The notes under the pieces are model-generated. The model saw only the letters and a program-made list of their open reading frames with translations. It was not told the DNA's origin and made no database searches. Of a DNA stretch of 64,000 bases, positions 41,675-52,995 are shown piece by piece. The number at the start of each line of letters is the position of its first letter. Positions within the stretch are counted from its first letter, which is position 1. Origin of the DNA: Fibrobacter sp. (lineage in GTDB: Bacteria > Fibrobacterota > Fibrobacteria > Fibrobacterales > Fibrobacteraceae); NCBI GenBank assembly GCA_024399065.1, contig JAKSIB010000014.1, positions 1 through 64,000 of the forward strand, given 5' to 3'. The position numbers were made by a program, and so were the translations under genes.

Positions 41675-43450
41675 CTACTTGTACATTTCTTCGATTTCTT
41701 CGGCGTAGCGTTCTTCTGCAGCCTTGCGACGAATCTTGAGGGTGGGAGTGAGCAAGCCTGATTCAACGGTGAGGTTGTCGCCAATGAGAGTCCACTTGCG
41801 GATCTGTTCCCAATGGTTCAGCTTCTTGTTGATGCGGGTGATGTGACGCTGCAAGGCTTCGTTGATGCGGGTGGATTCCATTGCCTTGTTGATGTCAAAA
41901 TCGTACTTGTCGCGCTGCAGGAAGCGGCGTGCGTTCACCGGGTTCAAGAAAATGAGCACGGAAGCGAACTTGCGGTCGTTTGCAATCACCAGAGCCTGTT
42001 CCACCAGCGGATGGCGGCTGATTTCAAGTTCGATGGGATTGGGGCTCACGTACTTGCCTGTGCTGGTCTTCAGCAATTCCTTAATGCGGCCGGTAAGGTA
42101 CAAGTAACCGTCTTCGTCGAAACGGCCCTGGTCGCCTGTTCTGAAGAAACCATCTTCTGTGAAAATTTCCTTGTTCAGTTCGGGCATGTTGTGGTAGCCC
42201 TTGAACACGCTGTCTCCCTTCACCAGGACTTCGCTGTTTTCGCCGATCTTCACTTCAAGATGGGAAAGGGGTGTGCCTACGCTTCCCGGGCGGACTTCGC
42301 CGTTCTTGGTGACGCTGACCACGGGGGAGCATTCGGTGAGGCCGTAGCCTTCCAGCACGTTGACGCCCACGTTCAAGAGAAAACGGCAGATGGACTTGTT
42401 CAATGCGCCGCCGCCAGAAACGATAATGCGGTAGCGGCCGCCGATAGCGTCGCGCATCTTGCTGTAGACCAGCTTGTCGTAAATAATCTTGCCCAGGCTG
42501 AAACCCTTCTTGGTGGGGTCTGCAATCTTGGCGAACTTGATGGCGCGATTCAAAAGCCAGCGCTTCGGGCCGTGTAGCTTGTCTGCTGCGCCGGTCATGC
42601 TTTCGTACACGCGTTCCAAAATGCGGGGCACCACCATCATCACGGTGGGACGAACCTCTGCCATCAACTTGGAAGTGTTCTTCGGAGTGTCGCCGAAATA
42701 GACCTTGGTTCCGTTGATGATGTAGAAGTAAATGGTCATGCGCTCCAGAACGTGGGCTACCGGCAAGATGACGAGGGCCACGTCGGTTTTGCGGTCGAGA
42801 TGGATGTACTCCCGCTTGATGACCTGGATCTGGCTCAGCATGTTTCTGTGGGTCAGTTCCACACCCTTGGGACGGCCGGTAGAACCGCTGGTGTAGATGA
42901 TGCTGAATGGCATGTCGGAATGGATTTTTTCAACCTGGCGGACCAGCCAAAGGGTGGACTGCTCGTCCTTGGAAAGTTCTTCGCCTTCCTTCAGAAGGGC
43001 GTTCCAATAAACGCCATTTTCCGGAAGCTCGGAGGTGGGGTCGATGCAGATGACAGCCTTGAATCTGCCCAGACATTCCTGAAGGGGCTTATCCAGTTCC
43101 TTTACGTTGTTCAAAAGGAGAATCTGGACGTCTGAATCGTCGCACTGAAAATTGAAATTCTCCGAGGAGATGTTGGGGAACAGGGGAACGACTTTCGCGT
43201 GGTTGATTTGGGAGGCGATGTCGGTCATGACCCATTCGGGGCAGCTGTTGGCTACAATGCCGATGCTCTGGCCCGGATTGATGCCGTGCTTCTTAAAGGC
43301 CAATGCCAAGAAACGGGTGTGATCGCGGAGATCCTGCCTGGAAAAATGCACCCACTGTTCGTTTTTGCGGTGGTACCATCCGGCGAAATCCTCTCGTTCG
43401 CAGTTGGTGAAGAAGAGGTGGACGAGGGAAGGAGTCTGTAGCGGTTCCAT
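41675..43450 (-). CDS. Long-chain acyl-CoA synthetase (AMP-forming ligase)
   Basis: A 591-residue adenylate-forming enzyme that activates fatty acids with ATP and coenzyme A. The P-loop-like A3 motif is IIYTSGSTGRPKGVELTH, A5 is GYGLTECSPVVS, A7 FFRTGDQGRFDEDGYLYLTGRIKE (split around Asp and Arg), and A10 is present in the C-terminal domain region KLLKTSTGKYVSPNPIE as the family equivalent. It fits the FAA1/FadD15 branch of membrane-associated ligases. The ATG lies at 43448-43450. Its upstream region is shared with the divergent pectate lyase. Confidence 0.88.
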   Translation of the reverse strand: MEPLQTPSLVHLFFTNCEREDFAGWYHRKNEQWVHFSRQDLRDHTRFLALAFKKHGINPGQSIGIVANSCPEWVMTDIASQINHAKVVPLFPNISSENFNFQCDDSDVQILLLNNVKELDKPLQECLGRFKAVICIDPTSELPENGVYWNALLKEGEELSKDEQSTLWLVRQVEKIHSDMPFSIIYTSGSTGRPKGVELTHRNMLSQIQVIKREYIHLDRKTDVALVILPVAHVLERMTIYFYIINGTKVYFGDTPKNTSKLMAEVRPTVMMVVPRILERVYESMTGAADKLHGPKRWLLNRAIKFAKIADPTKKGFSLGKIIYDKLVYSKMRDAIGGRYRIIVSGGGALNKSICRFLLNVGVNVLEGYGLTECSPVVSVTKNGEVRPGSVGTPLSHLEVKIGENSEVLVKGDSVFKGYHNMPELNKEIFTEDGFFRTGDQGRFDEDGYLYLTGRIKELLKTSTGKYVSPNPIELEISRHPLVEQALVIANDRKFASVLIFLNPVNARRFLQRDKYDFDINKAMESTRINEALQRHITRINKKLNHWEQIRKWTLIGDNLTVESGLLTPTLKIRRKAAEERYAEEIEEMYK

Positions 43451-43614
43451 TAAAATCTCCGGGAGTTCGGGCTATAAACTTGTTTTGGTACAAGATACAT
43501 TAAAAATGGGCAAAAAAGGGGATTTTTCGGCAGTGTGTGTTATTTAACACGTTTTTGTACAAAATAACTAGGGTCGAGAAAAGGTCGTTTTTGAATGAAA
43601 TTGCATATTTAACG

Positions 43615-43746
43615 AAAATTTTGAGAACTTTTTAAAAATTTTGAGAACATTTTGTTTTGTAAATTTGTGGAATTGTTTAAAAATAAAGAAAATTTCTATT
43701 GACTTTTGATAAAAATTGCTTTATATTTGAGAAAGAAAATGAGAAC
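43615..43746 (+). promoter_or_regulatory. Direct repeats upstream of the pectate lyase promoter
   Basis: AAAATTTTGAGAAC occurs at 43615-43628 and 43635-43648, 20 bp apart (two helical turns), and a shorter relative AAAATGAGAAC lies at 43736-43746 just past the -10. These sit in the 363-bp spacer shared with the acyl-CoA synthetase gene, which also has a TTGTACAA palindrome near 43555-43562. Confidence 0.55.
43699..43729 (+). promoter_or_regulatory. Promoter of the pectate lyase gene
   Basis: TTGACT (43699-43704), a 17-bp spacer and TATATTTG (43722-43729), followed by an ~80-nt leader. It satisfies both the sigma-70 consensus and the Bacteroidetes-type TAnnTTTG. Confidence 0.65.
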
Positions 43747-43813
43747 AATGTGACTACGCACTAAAAATAGCCGTCATAAAGTTCTCGGGTGTGTATTTAA
43801 CAGGGATGTTACT

Positions 43814-46303
43814 ATGAATCTTTTCAAAACCGCTTTCGCTGCCGCAACCGCTCTTGGTTTCGCTTCCGCAGCTTCTGCCGCTATTACCGTGAATTCCGCC
43901 GAAGGCTGGCTTGAATCCGCTTTCGTGGAATGGGCTCCTGTCAGTGGCGCCTCCAGCTATACCGTTCTTGCCGACGGCAAGGCTATCGACAACCAGTTGA
44001 TCCGTAACTACGGCTCCTATATGCGTGCCGATGTCCTTGGTCTCAAGGCTGGTTCCCATACCCTTCAGGTGAAGTCCGATAATGGTGAAGCTTCTGCAGA
44101 AAAGACTGTGACCGTCAAGGCTCACGATCGCTCCGGTTTTGGTTTCAGCAATGGCCGCGTTCCTGGCGCCTACAATACCGATGGTACTTTGAAGAGTGGT
44201 GCTGTGGTTGTTTATGTCACCGAAAATACCAAGAATAAGGTGACTATGGACGTGACCATGGATTCCAAGGGTACAAAGAAAACCTGCCTTAGCTTCCAGG
44301 GTATTTTGAACTGCATGAAGAAGGGTTACGAAACCCGTCCGGTGGACTTCCGCTTTATCGGTACCGTGACCGACTCTGATTCTCTCGTGGCTGGCGACAT
44401 GGTCATTGAAACTGGTAGCTCCGAAAACTCCTACGTCACTGTGGAAGGCGTGGGTAACGACGCTACGGCCAATGGCTGGGGCATCCGTCTCAAGAGCGCC
44501 CAGAACGTGGAAGTCCGTAACATGGGCATTATGAACGTGAACAGCTCCGAAGGCGACAACATCGGCCTTCAGCAGAACAACCAGTACGTTTGGGTTCACA
44601 ACAACGACATGTTCTACGGCGATGCCGGTTCCGACAAGGACCAGGTTAAGGGCGATGGTGCCTTGGACTGCAAGAAGTCTACTTACATTACTTTCAGCTA
44701 CAACCATTTCTGGGATAACGGCAAGTCCAATTTGCTGGGTCTTTCCGAAGGTACCACCGAAGGCTTGTACATCACTTATCATCACAACTGGTATGACCAT
44801 TCCGATAGCCGTCATCCTCGCGTCCGCTTCTACAGCGCCCACGTTTACAACAACTACTACGATGGCAACGCCAAGTACGGTATCGGCTCCACCTTGGGCT
44901 CCTCTGTGTTCGCAGAAGCAAACTATTTCCGTAACTGCAAGTACCCCATGATGACCTCCATGCAGGGCTCCGATGTTTACGCCGGAACTGAAAAGCGTGA
45001 TCCCACCAACTACGCAACTTTCAGTAAGGAAAACGGTGGTTCCATCAAGGCATTCAACAACTACATCGAGGGCGGAACCTTCATTCCTTATGGCGCAAGC
45101 AAGTACACCTTGAAGGGTTCTGAAGTATCTGTTGGCTCCATCAATACCAAGCAGGATTTTGACGCCTACGTCATTACCAGCCGCAATCAGGAAATGCCTT
45201 CTACCGTAACGTCCTATGCTGGCGGAAACAAGCACAACAACTTTGACTTGAGCGGCTCCATGTACAAATACACTGCAGACGCTCCGGCCGATGCCAAGGC
45301 TAACGTTACCAAGTATGCGGGCCGCGTCCAGGGTGGCGATTTCAAGTGGACCTTTACTGCTGCCGACGATGAACTCTACGAAGTCAATCAGCCACTGAAG
45401 AACGCCTTGGTTGCCTACAAGACTTCCTTGAAGGCTGTGCAGGGCGAAGGCAGCATGGCTCCCATTGAAACTCCGGTAACTTCCAGTAGCTCTGTGGTTC
45501 CTGCAAGCTCCTCCAGCTCCGTGAACAACTCCTCCAGCTCCGTGAACAGTTCCTCCAGTGTTAAGCCTGCAAGCTCCAGTTCCGTTGGCGGCTCCGAAGG
45601 TGCAACCGGTTCCATCAAGGGCGACATCGTTCATAACTTCACCGAAGACGCTCTCTCCAGCGACGTATTTGACTTCATGGGAACTCTCTCCACCAGCAAG
45701 GGAACCGTGGACTACGCTGGCGAAACCCTTTCCCGCTGCCTCAAGATGGAATCCGCTACCAGCATCGATTTCACTCTGGAATCCGCTGGCAAGATGACCT
45801 TGGTATTCAACGATGGATTTACCGGTGCTGTGAAGATTGACGGCAACAAGGTTTCTGCAAGCAACGGCGTTGTTGAAGTGGAACTTGCCAAGGGTGCTCA
45901 CTCCATTACCAAGGGCGATGTAGCGAACCTCTACCTGATCGTAATCAAGCTGGATGGAGCTGTGATTGAATCTTCCAGCAGCGAAGGTGGTGAAGGCGAA
46001 ACCGAAGGCTCCGGTGAAGGCGAAACCGAAGGCTCCGGTGAAGGCGAAACCGAATCCTTTACCGCAACAGTTGCTGCCAATGCAAATCCGCTCTTCTACA
46101 ATTCCCGCGAATGCCGCTTGGAAGTAAGTGGTGAAGTTCGTCGCCTCGACATCCTCCGCATGGATGGCCGCAAGGTCCGTGCTTTGCCTGCCCAGGGGGC
46201 TAATGGAATGACCTTTGACTTGAACGATGTTCAGCCGGGTGTCTATCTGGTGCGTGCCTTGGTAGGAAGCCAATTGCTGGTGCAGAAAATCGTGAAGAAG
46301 TAA
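43814..46303 (+). CDS. Secreted pectate lyase, polysaccharide lyase family 1
   Basis: An 829-residue exported enzyme cleaving polygalacturonate by beta-elimination. After the signal peptide (to AASAAIT), a fibronectin-III-like domain spans ~24-95. The PL1 right-handed beta-helix (~105-420) has NVEVRNMGIMNV, YVWVHNNDMF, a Ca2+-binding Asp cluster in DKDQVKGDGALDC, and the catalytic DSRHPRVRFYSAHVYNNYY. A Ser linker (~555-595), a beta module (~605-720, LSSDVFDFMGTL... ANLYLIVIKLDG), a Gly/Glu linker from 24-bp DNA repeats and a sorting-like tail (ILRMDGRKVR... VQPGVYLVRALVG) follow. It is probably monocistronic with its own promoter and terminator. Confidence 0.92.
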   Translation: MNLFKTAFAAATALGFASAASAAITVNSAEGWLESAFVEWAPVSGASSYTVLADGKAIDNQLIRNYGSYMRADVLGLKAGSHTLQVKSDNGEASAEKTVTVKAHDRSGFGFSNGRVPGAYNTDGTLKSGAVVVYVTENTKNKVTMDVTMDSKGTKKTCLSFQGILNCMKKGYETRPVDFRFIGTVTDSDSLVAGDMVIETGSSENSYVTVEGVGNDATANGWGIRLKSAQNVEVRNMGIMNVNSSEGDNIGLQQNNQYVWVHNNDMFYGDAGSDKDQVKGDGALDCKKSTYITFSYNHFWDNGKSNLLGLSEGTTEGLYITYHHNWYDHSDSRHPRVRFYSAHVYNNYYDGNAKYGIGSTLGSSVFAEANYFRNCKYPMMTSMQGSDVYAGTEKRDPTNYATFSKENGGSIKAFNNYIEGGTFIPYGASKYTLKGSEVSVGSINTKQDFDAYVITSRNQEMPSTVTSYAGGNKHNNFDLSGSMYKYTADAPADAKANVTKYAGRVQGGDFKWTFTAADDELYEVNQPLKNALVAYKTSLKAVQGEGSMAPIETPVTSSSSVVPASSSSSVNNSSSSVNSSSSVKPASSSSVGGSEGATGSIKGDIVHNFTEDALSSDVFDFMGTLSTSKGTVDYAGETLSRCLKMESATSIDFTLESAGKMTLVFNDGFTGAVKIDGNKVSASNGVVEVELAKGAHSITKGDVANLYLIVIKLDGAVIESSSSEGGEGETEGSGEGETEGSGEGETESFTATVAANANPLFYNSRECRLEVSGEVRRLDILRMDGRKVRALPAQGANGMTFDLNDVQPGVYLVRALVGSQLLVQKIVKK
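45989..46054 (+). repeat. 24-bp tandem repeat encoding a Gly/Glu linker
   Basis: Two perfect 24-bp units (45989-46012, 46013-46036) and an 18-bp partial third (46037-46054), each encoding GEGETEGS, lie in frame inside the pectate lyase gene. Confidence 0.9.
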
Positions 46304-46324
46304 TTCTTGTATACAGAACTTTTC

Positions 46325-46360
46325 AAAGAGATTTCCGAACGTCGGAAGTCTCTTTTTTTT
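46325..46360 (+). terminator. Terminator of the pectate lyase gene
   Basis: AAAGAGATTTCCGA and TCGGAAGTCTCTTT pair around ACG, followed by T-rich sequence. Confidence 0.85.
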
Positions 46361-46517
46361 ACGTGTAAAACTCTATTTTCAAAATGGCGAAATTTTTTCA
46401 AAAAAACAAGTTTTCCAAATAATTACACTCCGTATAAGAAAGCAATTCTATTTTTGCGCTGGGTATTTTGGGAATAATTCCACTGGGATTGGAATAAACC
46501 TATAATGAGGATGTAAA

Positions 46518-49208
46518 ATGAAGAAAATTGTCGCTGCCGCTCTTCTCGCCGCTGCAACATCTGCAATGGCATTGAGTGCAAGCCGTGTTGGTCCTGTGAG
46601 CACCTATGGTCCGCTCAAGGCTAACGGTGGTAAACTGTCTGGCACTTGCCCCCAGTATGCAAATTCTGCTGTTCAGGTGAAGGGTATGAGCCTTTTCTGG
46701 AGTTCTGCAGCAGATAGCTCTACGAACTTCTACACTGAAAAGGCCTTGAACCGCATGGTTTCTGAAATGGGTATCGAAGTGGTCCGTTTCGCTATGGGTG
46801 TCAAGAGTGATTTCGATAAGGGTCGTGGCTATATCACTGGCGGTGAAGATCTTCAGAAGGCATACTTGAAGAACATGGTTTCCGCAGCAGTGGACAACGA
46901 TATTTATATCATCATTGACTGGCATATTGAAAGCGGTACCGGTTATACCAGCGACGCAGTCAAGTTCTTTGAATATGCAGCTCAGCAGTATGGTAAGTAT
47001 CACAACGTGATTTTCGAAGTATGGAACGAACCTGTCGGTGCCGATATGGGTACTGTCGCTTCTCACGCAAACTCCGTAATCTCTGCAATCCGTAAGTATT
47101 CCGACAACCTGGTCCTTATCGGTAGCCCGGAATGGTCCAGCCATCCGGAACAGTGCGCAACAGCAAGCATTTCTGACCCCAAGAGGAACTACGCTTGTAC
47201 CTTGCATTTCTATGCAGCAACTCATGGCGTTGGCAATGGTGGCTACAACAGCCGTGCCGAAGAAGCTATGAGCAAGGGCGTTCCCGTTTTCGCTTCCGAA
47301 TGGGGAACCGTTTCTGCTGATGGTAACGGCGGTGCAAACCAGTCTGCAAGCGATGCTTGGAACTCCTGGATGAACACCAACAAGGTTTCCTGGGCTAACT
47401 GGTCTGCTTCTGCAATGAACGAAGGTTCTGCTGCTTTCAAGAACCTCGCTTTTGATAACGGTTTGACTTTTACAACCTCTGGTAACATCGTTAAGGGTTA
47501 CTTGTCTGGTTCCCACAACTATTCTGATTGCGGCCTCGGCAATGGTGGCTCTTCCGGTGGTAACGGCGGCTTCTCTACTGGTGTCGCTAATGGTGCTGCC
47601 ACTGACATCATCGATGACTTGGAAGACGGTGACCGTTTTGCATATACCGGTGGTTGGTGGTCTGCATTTGCTGACTCCGATGACAATACCGACGGTCTCG
47701 GCAAGACTTCCATTTCCAACGGTAAGTTTACCAATGATTTCGGTAAGGATGTCTACGACGTTCTCTTGCCCACAAAGAGCGGTGACAAGAATACTTCCAA
47801 GTACATGGCCGGTATCGAAGGCATCAAGCTTTCTCAGGGTGCTTACCAGTACGCTCCGTATGTCGCTATCGGCTTGAACCTGAAGCGTGACACCACTATT
47901 ATTGATTTGAGCAAGTGCAATGCCATTAGCTATAAGTTCAAGGGCGCAGCTCATAACTTCCGCGTTGAAACTTCTCTCGTGACCAACTGGAACTTCCATC
48001 ACGTTGCCAAGGATGGCTCTGCTGAATGGAAGGAAGTGGAACTTACTTGGGACCAGTTCAACCAGGAAGACTGGGGCGATAAGGCTAACCACTTTAACCT
48101 CAAGAGCGGTATGAACAAGGTTCAGCGCTTTGCTTGGGAAGTTAAGGGAGCTCTTGATGTTCCCGATAACATGAACCAGCCGAAGTACAACTACCTCTAT
48201 GTGGACGATGTCCGTTGCGACGGTGTTACCGTTTCTGCTATTGCAGGTGGTTCTTCTACTCCGGTTGCTAAGTCCAGCTCTTCTATCGCAGCTCCGAAGT
48301 CCTCCTCTTCTATGCAGGTTGCTGTGACTTCTTCTTCTTCTGTTCAGCAGGTTCTCGGCCCCGCCGTTCTTATTGATGACGTGGAAGATGGTGACGAAGT
48401 TTTGAAGACCGGCGGTACCTGGTATGCTTATAATGATAAGGAAAATGGTGGTTTGTCCTCCATTACCAATACCTACGATGCAACTCTTCCGGGCTATGTG
48501 GTGAACTTCCTTGGTTCTAAGGACCCGACCAATGGTACTCAGGGCTTTGTTGGTATCGAAGGCATTGTCTGGAATCAGGGTACCTATAAGGAAGCTCCCT
48601 TTGTTGCTCTTGGCCTTAACACCATGGCTGACACTACCAAGGGTCTTGACTTGAGCACTTGCTCCGGTATTTCTTACCGCTATAAGGGTAACGCTCACAT
48701 CTTCAAGATTCAGGATGGTCAGGTTAAGGACTATGCTTACCATCAGGCCAAGCAGGTTACTGAATCTGGCTGGACTACAGTTGAACTTACCTGGGATGAA
48801 ATCTATCAGCCTGCTTGGGGTGAAGAAGTTGAATTGAACAAGGCTGGCATCAAGAAGATGTCTTGGGAAGTCGTTGGTTACAAGGGCTTTGACTATCAGC
48901 CGGATCTTCCGTACCTCTATGTTGACGACGTGACTTGCTTCGTTCAGTCCGCTGGCATCAAGACTGTTGCTGCAAAGAGCTCCATCAAGCTCAGTGTCCA
49001 GAACGGCATGCTGAATGTTGTCGTTGCAAAGTCTGGCAAGGCTCGCGTCCAAGTCTTCGACATGATGGGTCACGTTGTGGCTAATGTCTCCGAAAACTTG
49101 AATGCTGGTGCAAACCAGATTGCTCTGCCGGCTCTCTCCAGTGGCAACTACATGGTTCGCGTCATGAGCGGTAGCGAAGCTAAGACTGCTCGCATCACCC
49201 TCCGCTAA
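46518..49208 (+). CDS. Secreted GH5 endoglucanase with two C-terminal binding modules
   Basis: An 896-residue exported cellulase. After the signal peptide (to SAMA), the GH5 barrel (~25-325) has VVRFAMGV, IIIDWHIESG, the acid/base Glu in FEVWNEPVG and the nucleophile Glu in VFASEWGTVS. Two related ~200-residue modules follow, at ~355-580 and ~610-815, each with the pattern DDxEDGDxxxxTGGxWxxxxD, GIEGI, AISYKFKG and YLYVDDV; they look like CBM11-type beta-sandwiches. A Ser linker separates them and a sorting-like tail (VQVFDMMGHVVA... LSSGNYMVRVMSG) ends the chain. GH5 enzymes cut internal beta-1,4-glucan bonds. GAGG precedes the ATG. Confidence 0.9.
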   Translation: MKKIVAAALLAAATSAMALSASRVGPVSTYGPLKANGGKLSGTCPQYANSAVQVKGMSLFWSSAADSSTNFYTEKALNRMVSEMGIEVVRFAMGVKSDFDKGRGYITGGEDLQKAYLKNMVSAAVDNDIYIIIDWHIESGTGYTSDAVKFFEYAAQQYGKYHNVIFEVWNEPVGADMGTVASHANSVISAIRKYSDNLVLIGSPEWSSHPEQCATASISDPKRNYACTLHFYAATHGVGNGGYNSRAEEAMSKGVPVFASEWGTVSADGNGGANQSASDAWNSWMNTNKVSWANWSASAMNEGSAAFKNLAFDNGLTFTTSGNIVKGYLSGSHNYSDCGLGNGGSSGGNGGFSTGVANGAATDIIDDLEDGDRFAYTGGWWSAFADSDDNTDGLGKTSISNGKFTNDFGKDVYDVLLPTKSGDKNTSKYMAGIEGIKLSQGAYQYAPYVAIGLNLKRDTTIIDLSKCNAISYKFKGAAHNFRVETSLVTNWNFHHVAKDGSAEWKEVELTWDQFNQEDWGDKANHFNLKSGMNKVQRFAWEVKGALDVPDNMNQPKYNYLYVDDVRCDGVTVSAIAGGSSTPVAKSSSSIAAPKSSSSMQVAVTSSSSVQQVLGPAVLIDDVEDGDEVLKTGGTWYAYNDKENGGLSSITNTYDATLPGYVVNFLGSKDPTNGTQGFVGIEGIVWNQGTYKEAPFVALGLNTMADTTKGLDLSTCSGISYRYKGNAHIFKIQDGQVKDYAYHQAKQVTESGWTTVELTWDEIYQPAWGEEVELNKAGIKKMSWEVVGYKGFDYQPDLPYLYVDDVTCFVQSAGIKTVAAKSSIKLSVQNGMLNVVVAKSGKARVQVFDMMGHVVANVSENLNAGANQIALPALSSGNYMVRVMSGSEAKTARITLR

Positions 49209-49233
49209 TTCACGGAAAATAGCACAAAAGTGT

Positions 49234-49268
49234 TGAAAGGGCCTCCGGTTTCCGGAGGTTCTTTTTTT
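49234..49268 (+). terminator. Terminator of the GH5 gene
   Basis: AAGGGCCTCCGG and CCGGAGGTTCTTT pair around TTT, followed by a T run. Confidence 0.85.
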
Positions 49269-49295
49269 GCGAAAAAGGCGCGAATTGCGTTAAAA

Positions 49296-49328
49296 AAAAG
49301 CCCCGCGATTATCGCGGGACTTTTTCTT
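49296..49328. terminator. Second hairpin between GH5 and tgt
   Basis: AAGCCCCGCGAT and ATCGCGGGACTT form a near-perfect stem with T-rich sequence on the plus side and AAAAAAA on the other, so it can act for the convergent tgt gene as well. Confidence 0.8.
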
Positions 49329-49353
49329 AATGGTTTATCGCGGGGCGCTGCGC

Positions 49354-50573
<1,220 letters not shown>

Positions 50574-50706
50574 CTTTGTAAACTTTTGGCCGTTGTCAAT
50601 TTGTCCATAGAGATTGAATTTGTATGTGTTCTTTCATATTGGAATATGGGTAATTTATAGGTGGGATGGTCTGCGTGGTGCAGCTTTCCCGTGTATGGAG
50701 TGATGC

Positions 50707-52995
50707 ATGAAAAACATGTTCAAGCGCTGTCTTGGGTTGACAGCAGCATTTGGTCTTGGCGTAAGTGCCCTGGCATATAACCCGATTTCTACCTATCATT
50801 ACCTGGCTGACCCTGGTGCAGCCGCCGATGATGAATACTTTTACATCATTACGGACTCCGATGACCCGGCTCCGTACAATTCTAACGGTTATAAGATTTA
50901 TGCCCTTTACGGCTTCCGCAGTAAGGACATGCAGAACTGGACTGACTTCGGTATCATCTATGATGCCCGTCAGATCAGCGGTATTAACGATATTTGGGCA
51001 TCCGGCATTGCCGCAGATCCCAAGACTGGTAAGCTCTACATCGTGTTCCCCGATGGCGGTGGCGGCGGTATTGGTTACATCAAGGCCGATAGCATTGCCG
51101 GCCCGTGGTCCAACGCTGTAGGCCAGGGTAAGGATAAACTTGTTGGTGGTCGTGGCATTATCGGTTGCGATGGCGTTTCCTGGTGCTTTGACCCGGGTAT
51201 CTTCATCGATGACGATGGTACTACCTATGTGACATGGGGTGGTGGCGAAAGCACTAGCCGCCCCAATACAGATAACTTTGACGTTGTGAAGCTGAATGAT
51301 GCCAAGGACGCTCCGGTTGGTACAGGTTCTCATGTGAAGGTGAACGGCCTTTCTACTCGTAAGATGTTGGAAGCTTCCTACATCCATAAGCACAAGGGTA
51401 CCTACTATTTCTCCTACAGTACCGGTTGGCAGCAGGGCGCACCTACCATTGACTATGGTATGGGTTCTAGCCCTATGGGCCCCTTTACTTGGAAGGGCAC
51501 CATCCTTGGTGACCCCAGCATGAATGGCAGAAGCATTAACGGTAACAACAACCATCACGGTATTGCCGAATTTAAGGGCCATTCCTACGTTGTTTATCAT
51601 GACCGTCGTATTGCCAAGGGCCACGATGGCTTGGAAATCATCCCGGCTGATGACGGCATGGCAAAGCCGAACGAAGGTTACCATCGTAGCGTTTCCGTGG
51701 ACGAAATGTTCTACAATGCCGATGGTACCATCAAGCAGGTGGTTTGCACCAACGAAGGTCCGGAACAGATCGAAAACTTCGACCCGTACGATTGGTATCC
51801 GGCTCTTACCAGTTCTAAGCAGAGAGGCGTTCGTAGCCGTTCTCTCTGGTCTCCTGGTAAGGTTTCTGGTAGCCTCTTGCTGCCTCTTTCCACCAAGGAA
51901 TCCTGGATCCGCGTTTCTGGCGTAGATTTCGGTACTGGTGCAACTGGTTTTGTTGTAGAAGCTGGTAGTGCTGCCAATGGCAACAAGATTGAAATCCGCA
52001 AGGGTTCTGCAACCGGTACCTTGGCTGGTACTTGCGAACTTAAGAATACTGGTTCTAAGACCTCCTATGCAGAAAACAAGTGCGAAGTCACAGGTCTTTC
52101 TGGCATTGTTGATCAGTTGTTCATGGTGTTCAAGGGTTCTCAGGACTCTACCATGGCCATCAAGGCATGGGGCTTCGAAGGCAGTGGTACCACTCCTCCG
52201 GAACCGCAGAAGCCGTTTGGTGGCAAGGCATGGGCTATTCCGGGTAAGATCGAAATGGAAAACTTCGATGTTCCGGGTGTAGGCCGTGGCGGCGATCTGA
52301 AGTCTTTCGAAGATAACGATGCTGAAAACCATGGTGATAGCGATTATCGTAAGGATGACGCTCCGTCTGTTGATCTTTACAAGAAGTCCAACAACCGCGT
52401 TGTCGTAGGCTACATCCAGAAGGATGAATGGCTGGAATACACCGTGAACGTAGCAAAGTCTGGCGACTACACCATGTTTGCTGCTGTAGCTTCCGATGGT
52501 GGCTCCTCCTTCAAGCTTTCTATGGATGGCAAGGACATCACCGAAGACGTGAAGGTTCCTGCAGCAAAGAAGGCTGAAGGCGAAGAACAGAACTTTGATG
52601 ACTACAACAAGGTTCAGGCCAATGTGAAGCTGGAAGCTGGTGAACATATCCTCCGCTTCACCGCAACTGCTGACTGGTTCGATATCGACTACATCAACTT
52701 CGTTTCCGGTTCTGGTGCTGATGATGATCAGCCGCTTCCGGGTGATTCCACCGTGGTTCCGGGCGATACTACCGCTCCGGCAGACACTTCCCAGGCTATT
52801 GCGGGCTCTCTCCGCCTGGATATGAGCTCTGCAGCCATGTACGACGTGTTCGGCCTCAATGGTCAGAAGTTGGCTTCCTTCCGTGCAAACAGCTTTGCTG
52901 AAGCTCGTGACATGTGGAAGTCCTCTTCCAAGGGCGCTCAGGGCGTTAGCCTGATCCGCAACCGCAGCACCGGCGTTATCAAGAAAATCCACTAA
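50707..52995 (+). CDS. Secreted GH43 enzyme with two CBM6-type modules
   Basis: A 762-residue exported enzyme. GGAG lies 6 nt before the ATG. After the signal peptide (to ALA-YNP), the GH43 propeller (~25-355) has STYHYLADPGAAAD (base), WCFDPGIFIDDDG (modulator) and KMLEASYIHKHKGTYYF (acid). A first CBM6-like module (~375-495, ESWIRVSGVDFG... VDQLFMVFKG) and a canonical CBM6 (~510-665, IEMENFDVPGVG... WFDIDYINFV) follow. An acidic/Thr linker and a tail (MYDVFGLNGQKLASF...) end it. This layout is typical of Fibrobacter arabinoxylan-active arabinofuranosidases or xylosidases. It is paralogous to the gene immediately downstream. Confidence 0.9.
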   Translation: MKNMFKRCLGLTAAFGLGVSALAYNPISTYHYLADPGAAADDEYFYIITDSDDPAPYNSNGYKIYALYGFRSKDMQNWTDFGIIYDARQISGINDIWASGIAADPKTGKLYIVFPDGGGGGIGYIKADSIAGPWSNAVGQGKDKLVGGRGIIGCDGVSWCFDPGIFIDDDGTTYVTWGGGESTSRPNTDNFDVVKLNDAKDAPVGTGSHVKVNGLSTRKMLEASYIHKHKGTYYFSYSTGWQQGAPTIDYGMGSSPMGPFTWKGTILGDPSMNGRSINGNNNHHGIAEFKGHSYVVYHDRRIAKGHDGLEIIPADDGMAKPNEGYHRSVSVDEMFYNADGTIKQVVCTNEGPEQIENFDPYDWYPALTSSKQRGVRSRSLWSPGKVSGSLLLPLSTKESWIRVSGVDFGTGATGFVVEAGSAANGNKIEIRKGSATGTLAGTCELKNTGSKTSYAENKCEVTGLSGIVDQLFMVFKGSQDSTMAIKAWGFEGSGTTPPEPQKPFGGKAWAIPGKIEMENFDVPGVGRGGDLKSFEDNDAENHGDSDYRKDDAPSVDLYKKSNNRVVVGYIQKDEWLEYTVNVAKSGDYTMFAAVASDGGSSFKLSMDGKDITEDVKVPAAKKAEGEEQNFDDYNKVQANVKLEAGEHILRFTATADWFDIDYINFVSGSGADDDQPLPGDSTVVPGDTTAPADTSQAIAGSLRLDMSSAAMYDVFGLNGQKLASFRANSFAEARDMWKSSSKGAQGVSLIRNRSTGVIKKIH

